7,391 nt of DNA from JAUWCW01 sp030609125 [NCBI: Candidatus Rokuibacteriota bacterium] (GCA_030609125.1 JAUWCW010000091.1:1-7391); one strand, 5' to 3'; shown: positions 1 through 6,517, counted from the stretch's first letter. The notes: generated by a model not told the origin, from the sequence alone. A program made the numbers and translations.

Positions 1-51
1 AACAGCCCCCTGTAAATCCCCTGCAAGAGCCTCCCGGCAGAACCTTCTCTC

Positions 52-921
52 TCAGGCCGGCCCCCGGCCCGGCTCTGTCCCGCCGCTGCCTCGACGGACG
101 CGCCGGTGTCCGCGAAGACCGGTGGCCAGGGTGGACAGCAGGTAGAAACCTCCGGCGAGAAGGATAATCGTCGCCCCTGCCGGAAGGTCGGGCCCGTAGG
201 AAAGGGCCAGCCCCCCGCTGGTGAAGAGTGTTCCCAGAGCGACCGCCACGACCATCATGCGGCCCAGGGAAGCGACGTACTGAGAGGCCACGGCGGCGGG
301 AAGGACCAGAAGGGCGATCACCAGGATTAGTCCCACCACCTGGATCAGGAGGACCACCGTCACCGCCACTGTGCAGAGCAGAAGGAGGTAGACAAAATCC
401 ACGGGGATCCCCCGGAGGCGCGTGTACTCCTCGTCGAAGGAGATGGCCAGGAACTGCTTGTAGAAGAGAAGGACGATCAGGATGATGCAGGCGTCCATCC
501 CGGCCATGAAGGCCAGGTCCCGGCGGGGGACCATGAGGATGTTGCCGAACAGATAGCTCATGAGATCCGCCGTGTACCCCGGGGTCCTGGAGATGAAAAT
601 CACGCCGATGGCCATGCCGATGGCCCAAACGGCGCCGATGAGGGTGTCCTCGTGCTGGTTCCAGTGGAGGTGGATCCAGCCGATGACGAGGGCGGCGATA
701 ACGGCGGCGGCGAGAGCGCCGGTCACGGGATCCCGGCCGAGAAAGTAGGCCACACCCATCCCGCCGAGCACGGCGTGGGCAATCCCTCCCGCAAGGAAGC
801 CGATGCGCTTGACCACCACGTAGGTTCCGACGACGCCGCAGCCGATGCTGGCAAGGATGCCCGCCAGGAGGGCGTTCTGCAGGAAGCTGTGCCGCAGAAG
901 GGCATCGAAGAACTCCATCAT
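52..921 (-). CDS. Metal-ion ABC transporter permease, ABC-3 (ZnuB/MntB/TroC) family
   Basis: This 289-residue integral membrane protein is the channel subunit of a Zn/Mn/Fe importer. It would form a homodimer in the inner membrane, take metal from the binding protein encoded at 1649-2506 and be driven by the ATPase encoded at 921-1652. Hydrophobic segments fill most of residues 15-270, about eight helices. Family hallmarks visible are the GGIAHAVLGGMGVAYFLG stretch near residues 45-62, FDEEYTRLRGIP at 162-173, the VVGLILVIALLVLPAA helix at 195-210 and a DLPAGATI motif at 245-252. The usual length is 260-300 residues. The reading frame stays open far upstream, but family homology begins at the ATG at 921-919, which overlaps the ATPase stop by one base (TGATG). 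No good Shine-Dalgarno precedes it, so translation is probably coupled. A second ATG follows directly. The last 20 residues form a Gly/Arg-rich polar tail outside the family core. Metal specificity cannot be read from the sequence. Confidence 0.95.
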   Translation of the reverse strand: MMEFFDALLRHSFLQNALLAGILASIGCGVVGTYVVVKRIGFLAGGIAHAVLGGMGVAYFLGRDPVTGALAAAVIAALVIGWIHLHWNQHEDTLIGAVWAIGMAIGVIFISRTPGYTADLMSYLFGNILMVPRRDLAFMAGMDACIILIVLLFYKQFLAISFDEEYTRLRGIPVDFVYLLLLCTVAVTVVLLIQVVGLILVIALLVLPAAVASQYVASLGRMMVVAVALGTLFTSGGLALSYGPDLPAGATIILLAGGFYLLSTLATGLRGHRRVRRGSGGTEPGRGPA

Positions 922-1652
922 CAGTGATCGTGGTGGATGATGCGCACCGGCGCACCGTAGAGCTTGCTCATCGCCTCTTCGCTGATCTCCACGTTCTGGT
1001 GGCAGAGGAGGGAGCGGTTGAGGCAGGCTGTCCGGGTGACGTAGTGGGAAATGAATCCCACATCGTGTGAGACGACGATGATCGTCATCCGGGCGTTCAG
1101 GCTCTTGAGGAGGGAGAATATGTCCTCCTCCACTCTCAGATCCATGTGTGACGTGGGCTCGTCGAGAATCAGAATCTGGGGACGGCTGGCCAGGGCCCGG
1201 GCTATGAGGACCCTCTGCAGCTGCCCCCCCGAGAGCTCGCCGAGGCGGCGCTCCCTCAATATGCACACCTCGGTCTTCTCCATGACCTCGGTGGCGACTT
1301 CCCTGTCGCGCCGGCTGTAGCCGCCGAGAAATCGTGTTCGTCCGAGGCGCCCCATGAGGACCGCCTCCTCCACGGAAATGGGAAAGTCCCGGGGAAAGGC
1401 GGCCGACTGGGGGACGTATCCGATTTCCCTCCGGCCCTCCCGGGGCGAGCGGCCGAGGACGGTCACCCTGCCTTCGTCGGGCCGCAGCAGGCCGAGAATG
1501 ATCTTGAGAAGGGTGCTCTTGCCGCCGCCGTTGGGGCCGATAATGCCGAGCATCTCGCCTTTCTCCACCGTCAGGTTGACGTGCTCCAGGACCGGCGGCC
1601 CCTCGTAGGTGAAGGAGACATCCTCCATGACGATGACCTGCTCCGCGCTCAC
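921..1652 (-). CDS. Metal-ion ABC transporter ATP-binding protein (ZnuC/MntA family)
   Basis: This 243-residue cytoplasmic ATPase powers metal import through the permease encoded just downstream. All nucleotide-binding motifs are present in order: Walker A GPNGGGKST at residues 39-47, Q-loop glutamine at 82 (YVPQS), signature LSGGQ at 140-144, Walker B LILDEP at 161-166 and switch histidine H196 (VVSHD). The protein ends in a short His-rich tail (IIHHDH), a feature I know from other metal-importer ATPases. The GTG at 1652-1650 is chosen as start because it overlaps the binding-protein stop in a GTGA junction and has a GGAGG seven bases upstream. An ATG eight codons later (1628) is the alternative and would lose only residues before the first strand. 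Longer readings of this frame toward 2225 overlap the binding-protein gene and lack homology. The GG in the Walker A loop (NGGGKS for the commoner NGAGKS) is an ordinary variant. Confidence 0.95.
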   Translation of the reverse strand: MSAEQVIVMEDVSFTYEGPPVLEHVNLTVEKGEMLGIIGPNGGGKSTLLKIILGLLRPDEGRVTVLGRSPREGRREIGYVPQSAAFPRDFPISVEEAVLMGRLGRTRFLGGYSRRDREVATEVMEKTEVCILRERRLGELSGGQLQRVLIARALASRPQILILDEPTSHMDLRVEEDIFSLLKSLNARMTIIVVSHDVGFISHYVTRTACLNRSLLCHQNVEISEEAMSKLYGAPVRIIHHDH

Positions 1653-2506
1653 TGCATGGCCTCCGCGAAAAGAGCCGCCACCGACATGAGATTGGCAATG
1701 TAGTCCTCGGCGAGGGGATCGACGACGACGATCTTTGCCCCGGTCTCCCTGGCCACGGCCTCGGCGTTGCGGCGGCTGAACTGCTCCTGCACGAAGATGA
1801 CCCGGAGGTTCTCGCTCCGGGCGGTCTCGATCACCTTGGCAAGATGCCTTGCTCCGGGTTCGGTCCCGTACTTCTCGATGGCTATCTGCTCCAGGCCGTA
1901 GGTGTCGGCAAAATAGCCCCAGGAGGGGTGAAAGACCATGAAGCTCCGGCGCTCGAGGGAGCCCAGAAGAGTGCGGATATCGGTGTCGAGCTGCCTCAGA
2001 TCGGCGGCGAGGAGGCGGTAATTCCGCTCGTATTCGACGCGATGGTCCGGGTCGACAGCGGCGAAGGCGTCCTTCATGGTCCGGGCGATGTGGTCCGCCA
2101 GAAGCGGGCTTGTCCAGATGTGGGGATCGATTTCCTCCCGGTCGTCGGGACGGCGGGCCGTAACCTGCTCTCCGGTGTCGACGAGCTTCATCCCCGGGTT
2201 CGCCTCCGCGATCCGGTCCATCCACACCCTCTCGAACGGAACGCCTATGCGAAAATAGAACAGGGCATCGTCGAGCAGGACCATCTGTTTCGGCGTGGGC
2301 TCATAGGTGGCGGGGCTCTGCCCGGGCCCGACCATGATGGAGACCGAAACCCTCTCGCCGCCGACCCTTTCGGCAAAGTACTTCTGGGGGAGGACGCTGA
2401 CGAAGACCTGCATGGTCTCCGCCGCCGACGGGGAGGAAGAGAGACTGAGGGCCGCCGCAAGAACCAGGGCGGTGATACCGTATCTTTTCACGCGCGCACT
2501 CATCAT
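1649..2506 (-). CDS. Metal-ion ABC transporter substrate-binding protein (ZnuA/TroA-like, cluster A-I)
   Basis: This 285-residue secreted protein captures a divalent metal outside the inner membrane and hands it to the permease. Residues 1-29 look like a Sec signal peptide: Lys/Arg near the start, a hydrophobic ITALVLAAALSL core and SPSAAE, probably cut after an alanine around 28-29. There is no lipobox cysteine. The mature part carries the TroA/ZnuA landmarks: GPGQSPATYEPTPKQM at 60-75, DPHIW with H129, FHPSWGYFADTYG with H193 and VVDPLAEDY with D263. H129, H193 and D263 match metal ligands of the family. The first ligand, usually His in the DPHxYEPTP motif, is alanine here (A66). The long His-rich loop of ZnuA proteins is absent, and only a short acidic and basic stretch (ARRPDDREEID) precedes H129. 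It is the first gene of the operon, preceded by a good promoter and a weak ribosome site (GGGA). Zn, Mn or Fe are all possible substrates. Confidence 0.93.
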   Translation of the reverse strand: MMSARVKRYGITALVLAAALSLSSSPSAAETMQVFVSVLPQKYFAERVGGERVSVSIMVGPGQSPATYEPTPKQMVLLDDALFYFRIGVPFERVWMDRIAEANPGMKLVDTGEQVTARRPDDREEIDPHIWTSPLLADHIARTMKDAFAAVDPDHRVEYERNYRLLAADLRQLDTDIRTLLGSLERRSFMVFHPSWGYFADTYGLEQIAIEKYGTEPGARHLAKVIETARSENLRVIFVQEQFSRRNAEAVARETGAKIVVVDPLAEDYIANLMSVAALFAEAMQ

Positions 2507-2553
2507 TGCTTTCCCGAGCCGAAGGCACCCGCTTTTCCGGAATTCCCCCCTAG

Positions 2554-2562
2554 TGATATAGT
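2554..2562 (+). promoter_or_regulatory. Predicted extended -10 promoter of the M16 peptidase gene
   Basis: TG at 2554-2555, one base, then TATAGT at 2557-2562 makes an extended -10 element. The matching -35 region (TTTTCC, 2534-2539) is poor, as is usual for extended -10 promoters. Start of transcription about seven bases past the box falls at 2569-2571, the first base of the predicted start codon, so the mRNA may be leaderless. The box overlaps the opposing -10 (2560-2565). Sequence inference only. Confidence 0.4.
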
Positions 2563-2589
2563 ATACCCCGATGATGAAGATACGGTCAA
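2560..2589 (-). promoter_or_regulatory. Predicted sigma-70-type promoter of the metal importer operon
   Basis: On the minus strand TTGACC (2589-2584) and TATACT (2565-2560) are separated by 18 bases; each matches the consensus at five of six positions. Transcription would begin near 2553, leaving a leader of about 47 bases before the ATG at 2506. The -35 box lies inside codons 5-7 of the divergent peptidase gene. This is inferred from sequence alone. Confidence 0.6.
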
Positions 2590-5135
2590 AGCTCGCGGCG
2601 GTTTCCGCCTTTCTGCTCCTCGCCTCTGCGCCGGCGATCGGACAGGACGTGACGGGCTATCACCACCTCTCCAACGGCCTCGACGTGAGGCTCTTTCCCT
2701 CCGGCTCCACGTCCCTGGTGGCGACCCTGGTGCTGGTGAAGACGGGATACGCCCTCGAGGACCCCACCAACCTCGGCTATTCCCACCTCCTGGAGCACCT
2801 TGTTTTCGCCGGTACGGAGGAGATGGACAAGGAGGCGCTCTTTCACGAGGTGGAGCGCATGGGAGGATACCTCAACGGCTACACCCGGGACGACTACATG
2901 GGCTATCTCATGGTCGGTCACCGCGATCACTTCCAGCGGCAGATGGAGCTTCTGGCGGATATCCTCTTCCGAGCGGCACTGAAGGAGACGGCCGTCGCCG
3001 AGGCGAAAGAGGTGGTCCTGGAGGAGATCCGCCAAAGACAGAGCCGCCCGGACACCAGGGCCGACGAGATGTTCCAGGCGCTGCTCTACGAGGGGTCGAC
3101 GTACGCCAGGACCGGGCTCGGCAGCGAGCGGACGGTGGCCGCCGTTTCCCGCGAGGAACTGCTGGAGCACTACCGCCGCGCCTACCGCCCGGACAACATG
3201 ATTTTTCTCGCCGCCGGCGCGGTGAGCGGGGAGGAGACCCTCGGTGTGCTGGAGCGTACCTTCGGCGAGGCCGAGCCGGGGGCCGCTCCCGGCAGCCCTC
3301 CCCTCGCGCCCCCCCTGAGGGGCAGGAGGGTGTACACCCTCGAGTCTGAGCTTCCGGAGGTGAGGCTGCAGGTCGGTTTCAACGGGCCCGATCCCAGGGA
3401 CGATGACGCGGAGGCTCTCGACCTGCTGGGAGCCGTCCTTGGAGGAGGCGCCGGACGGCTGGAGAAGAGACTCGAAACAGAGGGCTTCAGCCCCCGCTCG
3501 GTTTACGCCGGGCTGTCTGTGAACCAGGGCTTTTCCCGGTTCGTCGTCTCCGCGCGGCTGCCTGCCGGGACCGACGCCGCCGGGGCCCTGGAGACCATCC
3601 TCGCCGAACTGGCCCTCGTGGCCGAGGAAGGTCCCGCGGCGGGAGAGGTGGCTGATGCCCGGGAGGCGCTGCGGGCGGCGGAGCTCGTGGGGCGGGAGAA
3701 GCTTCACTACTACCTGATGGGCAAAGCGTCCTGGGTTATCGCCGGCGCCCCCGGACAGGGATTTTCCGGGGAGCGGTGGGACGGCATCGCTGCCGGCGAC
3801 CTGGCCGGCGCGGCCGGGAGATACCTCGCCGACAGGCCGCACACGGCGCTTCTGGCCCTGCCGGCGGGCGTGGGCGGAGGGGAAGAGAAGAGCGGCGCCG
3901 TGACCAGAGAGCGTGCCGTACTCGGCAACGGCCTCGTCATCATTGCCGAGAAGCGTCAGGGGTCGAGGGTCTTCGCTATGAACATGATGACCCGGATGCG
4001 CTCGGCAATGGAGCCGCCGGGGAAGGCCGGCATAGCGGACTTTCTCCACCGCATGCTGCCCAGGGGGACGAAAAGCAGGTCGGAAAAGGACATCCAGAAA
4101 GAGTTGAGGAAAATCGGCGCCTCGCTGTCGACGGCGGGAAACCCGACGGTTCCCTTCGGGGATTTTTACACCTCCAGATCCTACTCCTTCATCCGCGGAG
4201 AATGCCTCCAGGAGAAGGCGGAAAAGATGGTCGAGCTGGTGGCGGAGATGGTTGGCGCCGCCTCCTTTCCGCAGGAGGAGGTCGAAAAGGTCCGGGCCCA
4301 GATGGTGGACTTCATCTCCTTCAGGGACGCCAGGCCGGGCTCTCTTGCCGGCAGGCTTCTGGCGGAAGAGCTCTACGGCCCCGGCCCCCTCGGGAGCGAC
4401 GTCCTGGGCGAGAAAATCTCGATTCTTTCGGTGACGGCGGAAGATCTGGCGGGTTTCAGGGATCGGTATCTCACCGGTTCGAACATGATACTTTCCGTAG
4501 TCAGCGGTTCCGAGCCGGAGGAGGCGATCCGGCTCCTGACGGCGTATTTCGACCAGCGCCCTCCCGGGGAGGTCCCGGAGGCAGCGCTGGGAGAAACGAT
4601 GAAGGCCGTGAAAGTGGAGAGGGAGCTGGGAAAACCCCAGGGCGCCCTGGCCGCGGGGGCGGTGGTCGGCACCGTGTCTGCCGGTGAGCGCCCTGCCCTG
4701 GCGGTGGTAGGGGGGCTTCTGAACGACCGGCTCAACCGGGAGCTCCGGGAGAGAGAGGGGCTTGCCTACTCGGTGGGCGCGTCTCTGGGAACCCTCGGTG
4801 ACACGGCGGTCTTCACTTTCTCCATGGGGACCTCCCCGGAGAAGATCGGGCAGGCCCGCGAGGGGGTTCGCCGGGAAATCGAAGCCGTGCGGCGGATGGA
4901 CGTCAGCGCTGGGGATCTGAAAAGGCGCGTCAACGCCATAACGGGGCGGCTGCAGATGCGCATGCTTTCCTCCCTCAACCGCGGCTTTTATCTCGCTCTC
5001 GCTGAAAGAAAGGGCCTGCCTCACACCTTCGACGAGGACTACCGCCGGATCCTGCTCGAACTGACGCCGGAAGAGGTGGAAGAGGCGGCGGAGAAGTACC
5101 TCCCCGGGGAGTTCATCGAGGTCATCGTCCGCTGA
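2571..5135 (+). CDS. Secreted two-domain M16 family zinc metallopeptidase
   Basis: This 854-residue protein is a pitrilysin/M16-type protease that would cut peptides or small proteins in the periplasm. Residues 1-24 form a Sec signal peptide (KIRSK, hydrophobic AAVSAFLLLASA, then PAIGQ) with no lipobox. The first half has the inverted zinc site HLLEH at 72-76, with H72 and H76 as ligands and E75 as catalytic base, and E152 in KEVVLEEI as third ligand, 76 residues after H76 as in mitochondrial processing peptidase. After a Gly-rich linker near 433-442, a second M16 unit starts near 445. It lacks HxxEH (FLHRMLPRGT, 491-500) but keeps the RExxGLxY element with R726 and Y733 that completes the active site. 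This active/inactive pairing is normal for fused M16 enzymes. An in-frame TAG at 2559 limits upstream extension, and the signal peptide supports ATG 2571 (or 2574). No Shine-Dalgarno precedes it. The true substrate is unknown, and PqqL-like function is only a guess. Confidence 0.92.
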   Translation: MMKIRSKLAAVSAFLLLASAPAIGQDVTGYHHLSNGLDVRLFPSGSTSLVATLVLVKTGYALEDPTNLGYSHLLEHLVFAGTEEMDKEALFHEVERMGGYLNGYTRDDYMGYLMVGHRDHFQRQMELLADILFRAALKETAVAEAKEVVLEEIRQRQSRPDTRADEMFQALLYEGSTYARTGLGSERTVAAVSREELLEHYRRAYRPDNMIFLAAGAVSGEETLGVLERTFGEAEPGAAPGSPPLAPPLRGRRVYTLESELPEVRLQVGFNGPDPRDDDAEALDLLGAVLGGGAGRLEKRLETEGFSPRSVYAGLSVNQGFSRFVVSARLPAGTDAAGALETILAELALVAEEGPAAGEVADAREALRAAELVGREKLHYYLMGKASWVIAGAPGQGFSGERWDGIAAGDLAGAAGRYLADRPHTALLALPAGVGGGEEKSGAVTRERAVLGNGLVIIAEKRQGSRVFAMNMMTRMRSAMEPPGKAGIADFLHRMLPRGTKSRSEKDIQKELRKIGASLSTAGNPTVPFGDFYTSRSYSFIRGECLQEKAEKMVELVAEMVGAASFPQEEVEKVRAQMVDFISFRDARPGSLAGRLLAEELYGPGPLGSDVLGEKISILSVTAEDLAGFRDRYLTGSNMILSVVSGSEPEEAIRLLTAYFDQRPPGEVPEAALGETMKAVKVERELGKPQGALAAGAVVGTVSAGERPALAVVGGLLNDRLNRELREREGLAYSVGASLGTLGDTAVFTFSMGTSPEKIGQAREGVRREIEAVRRMDVSAGDLKRRVNAITGRLQMRMLSSLNRGFYLALAERKGLPHTFDEDYRRILLELTPEEVEEAAEKYLPGEFIEVIVR

Positions 5136-5159
5136 AGCCGGGCGCCCCGTCTCTGTCCC

Positions 5160-5187
5160 TTGACAGCGGTGACGGCGGGACTATAGT
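5160..5187 (+). promoter_or_regulatory. Predicted strong sigma-70-type promoter for rubrerythrin-desulfoferrodoxin
   Basis: A perfect TTGACA (5160-5165) is followed after 16 bases by TATAGT (5182-5187), five of six to consensus. It starts 25 bases after the peptidase stop and points toward the rubrerythrin gene. Transcription would begin near 5194, giving a leader of about 137 bases. The only structures I see in the leader are a 5-bp hairpin (CGGCC 5210-5214 with GGCCG 5220-5224) and a 4-bp one (5273-5284). No obvious PerR or Fur box is present. Confidence 0.65.
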
Positions 5188-5316
5188 CAGAGAAAGAGCG
5201 CTGGTTCACCGGCCTTCCCGGCCGCTGAAACGGCAGGCAGGATTTCACATCAAAGGATCATTCGCAGACCGACTCGATCGCGAGACAGGGCGACTACTTT
5301 CTATTTGAACCGGGAA

Positions 5317-5322
5317 AAGGAG
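5317..5322 (+). promoter_or_regulatory. Ribosome binding site of rubrerythrin
   Basis: AAGGAG lies eight bases before the ATG at 5331 and fixes that start. Confidence 0.8.
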
Positions 5323-5330
5323 AAACTGCC

Positions 5331-5903
5331 ATGGAGTTGAAAGGATCCCAGACCGAGAAGAACCTGCTGACGGCCTTTGCCGGAGAGTCCCAGGCGAGGA
5401 ACCGCTACACCTACTTCGCCTCCCAGGCCCGCAAGGAAGGCTTCCGGCAGATGGAGGCCATATTCCTCGAGACCGCCGACCAGGAGAAGGAGCATGCCAA
5501 GAGGCTCTTCAAGTTCCTCCAGGGCGGCAGTGCCGAGGTGACGGCCTCTTTCCCCGCGGGCGTCATCGGCACAACGGCGGAGAATCTCGCCGCGGGAGCG
5601 GCGGGAGAGAACTACGAGTGGACGGAGATGTACCCGTCTTTTGCCAAGGTGGCGCGCGAGGAAGGCTTCACGGACATAGCGACAGCCTTCGAATCGATCG
5701 CGGTGGCGGAAAAGCAGCACGAGAAGCGTTACCTCGTTCTCAAGGAGAACATCGAAAAAGACCGGGTTTTCAAGAGGGAGGCGCAGGAGCGGTGGCAGTG
5801 CCGCAACTGCGGCTACGTTCATGACGGGACGAAGCCTCCCGACGAGTGCCCGGCCTGCGCCCACCCCCGGGATTACTTCGAACTGATCAGCGAGAACTGG
5901 TAG
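5331..5903 (+). CDS. rbr: Rubrerythrin (diiron peroxidase with C-terminal rubredoxin domain)
   Basis: This 190-residue cytoplasmic enzyme reduces hydrogen peroxide to water with electrons from NAD(P)H-linked donors via its own rubredoxin centre. Residues 1-145 form the four-helix diiron domain. The ligands visible are E19 (AGES), E52 and H55 (QEKEH), E93 and E96 (ENYEW), and E127 and H130 (AEKQH). The spacing is the same as in the Desulfovibrio vulgaris enzyme, offset by one at most. Residues 155-190 form a rubredoxin-type Fe(SCys)4 site with CRNC (157-160) and CPAC (173-176). Length is typical of classical, not reverse, rubrerythrins. A good ribosome site precedes the ATG and a strong promoter lies about 145 bases upstream. 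The desulfoferrodoxin gene follows after 37 bases, so the two are probably one transcript that removes superoxide and then the peroxide formed from it. Confidence 0.97.
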   Translation: MELKGSQTEKNLLTAFAGESQARNRYTYFASQARKEGFRQMEAIFLETADQEKEHAKRLFKFLQGGSAEVTASFPAGVIGTTAENLAAGAAGENYEWTEMYPSFAKVAREEGFTDIATAFESIAVAEKQHEKRYLVLKENIEKDRVFKREAQERWQCRNCGYVHDGTKPPDECPACAHPRDYFELISENW

Positions 5904-5926
5904 CGTTTATTCCAGACTGTAACCGG

Positions 5927-5933
5927 AAGGAGG
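5927..5933 (+). promoter_or_regulatory. Ribosome binding site of desulfoferrodoxin
   Basis: AAGGAGG, a near-perfect anti-16S match, ends seven bases before the ATG at 5941. Confidence 0.85.
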
Positions 5934-5940
5934 ACGGACC

Positions 5941-6318
5941 ATGGCGACAAAGGTACTGCAAGTCTACAAGTGCACCCTGTGCGGCAACATGGTGGAAGTC
6001 ATTCACCAGGGAGAGGGCGAGCTTGTCTGCTGCGGCCAGCCCATGAATCTGCTGACGGAGAACTCCGTCGACGCGGCCCGGGAAAAGCACGTCCCCGTCG
6101 TTGAGAAGATAGACGGCGGCTTCAAGGTGACGGTGGGAAGCGTTCCCCACCCCATGGAGGAGAAGCACTTCATCGAGTGGATAGAGCTCATCGCCGACGG
6201 CAAGGCGTACCGGCAGTTCCTCAATCCGGGAGACGCCCCGGAAGCTGTTTTCTCCATCGAGGCGGGCGAAGTCACCGCCCGGGAGCATTGCAACCTCCAC
6301 GGCCTGTGGAAGTCCTGA
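5941..6318 (+). CDS. dfx: Desulfoferrodoxin, 2Fe-type superoxide reductase
   Basis: This 125-residue cytoplasmic protein reduces superoxide to hydrogen peroxide without releasing oxygen, which suits an anaerobe. The N-terminal desulforedoxin domain (about 1-37) has all four centre I cysteines: C11, C14, C30 and C31. The C-terminal neelaredoxin-like domain carries the catalytic Fe(His)4Cys centre II: H50 (EKHVPV), H70 (VPHPM), H76 (EKHFIEW), C117 and H120 (CNLHGLW). E48 and K49 in the EKH motif are the residues implicated in guiding and protonating substrate in this family. It is complete and of normal length for class I enzymes. It follows rubrerythrin by 37 bases with no promoter that I can see in between. 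The likely product chain is superoxide to peroxide here and peroxide to water by rubrerythrin. A GC hairpin begins 19 bases after its stop. Confidence 0.97.
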   Translation: MATKVLQVYKCTLCGNMVEVIHQGEGELVCCGQPMNLLTENSVDAAREKHVPVVEKIDGGFKVTVGSVPHPMEEKHFIEWIELIADGKAYRQFLNPGDAPEAVFSIEAGEVTAREHCNLHGLWKS

Positions 6319-6337
6319 AGACTGCTGCCAACCGCGC

Positions 6338-6364
6338 GCCCCCCGGCTTTTCGTGCCGGGGCGC
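6338..6364 (+). terminator. GC-rich hairpin after desulfoferrodoxin, possible terminator
   Basis: CCCCGGC (6341-6347) pairs with GCCGGGG (6355-6361) around a 7-base loop, and after one C-C mismatch two more outer pairs form. It lies between the desulfoferrodoxin stop and a predicted new promoter, where a terminator is expected. No T-run follows, so intrinsic termination would be weak. It could instead stabilise the mRNA 3' end or be a remnant of the repeat seen again at 6440-6461. Confidence 0.35.
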
Positions 6365-6465
6365 CGCTGTCTCAGGCGGAAGCACGCACGCTTGATTCTC
6401 ACGGAAACAGGGTCTAATATCTAACCTCCGGACGGCAGCCCCCGGCCCGTGTGTGCCGGGGCGCC
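6353..6465 (+). repeat. Two copies of a 13-base repeat exactly 100 bases apart
   Basis: GTGCCGGGGCGCC occurs at 6353-6365 and again at 6453-6465. Each copy is preceded by CCCCCGGC (6340-6347 and 6439-6446), so each unit folds into a similar 7-bp hairpin with a different loop. One copy lies behind desulfoferrodoxin and the other in the leader of the flavodiiron gene. Confidence 0.8.
6392..6420 (+). promoter_or_regulatory. Predicted promoter of the flavodiiron protein gene
   Basis: TTGATT (6392-6397) and TAATAT (6415-6420) are separated by 17 bases; each matches consensus at four of six positions. It lies in the only AT-rich patch of this gap. Transcription would begin near 6427 and give a leader of about 107 bases. 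Moderate support only; readthrough from the rubrerythrin operon is the alternative. Confidence 0.4.
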
Positions 6466-6508
6466 CCCTGTGTACGTGGGCTCCAGGCGCCACGGAACGG
6501 CCGGGGGC
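6438..6508 (+). promoter_or_regulatory. Structured leader of the flavodiiron gene with two exclusive folds
   Basis: In one fold CCCCGGC (6440-6446) pairs with GCCGGGG (6455-6461). In the other, GCCCCCGGCC (6438-6447) pairs over ten bases with GGCCGGGGGC (6499-6508), which ends nine bases before the ribosome site, while GGCGCC (6460-6465) can pair with GGCGCC (6486-6491) inside. The same left arm is used in both, so they exclude each other. That the leader is regulatory is inference. Confidence 0.4.
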
Positions 6509-6517
6509 CTTTACGGC

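Noticed and set aside
1-51. Terminator or start of another minus-strand gene after the permease
   Set aside because: The minus strand shows a GGGAGG and a duplicated CAGGGG, but no convincing hairpin and no start codon with supporting coding sequence in only 51 bases.
922-1698. N-terminal extension of the permease frame up to 1698
   Set aside because: This part is the ATPase gene read in another frame; family homology starts only at the ATG at 921, right at the ATPase stop.
1653-2225. N-terminal extension of the ATPase frame up to 2225
   Set aside because: It overlaps the binding-protein gene in another frame and contains no domain. The GTG at 1652 with GGAGG and the GTGA overlap is a far better start.
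1844-3349. A 501-codon plus-strand open frame spanning the divergent promoter
   Set aside because: It crosses two genes of proven homology in wrong frames and its translation has no domain. It would also run straight through both predicted promoters.
4041-4070. Loss of HxxEH in the second half of the peptidase as a damaging mutation
   Set aside because: Fused M16 enzymes normally keep only one zinc site, and the second half retains the R726/Y733 element, so this is the ordinary architecture.
2586-5024. An 812-codon open frame antisense to the M16 peptidase
   Set aside because: It mirrors a GC-rich coding gene, has no recognisable domain, and is rich in Gly, Arg, Pro and His as antisense shadow frames are. 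The sense strand has clear M16 motifs, so this is a codon-bias artefact.
5136-5159. Possible terminator after the M16 peptidase (GGGCGCCCC region)
   Set aside because: The palindrome is too short to leave a loop and no T-run follows.
5273-5284. Hairpin CTCG-ATCG-CGAG in the rubrerythrin leader as an operator
   Set aside because: Only four pairs and no match to a known regulator box; easily expected by chance.
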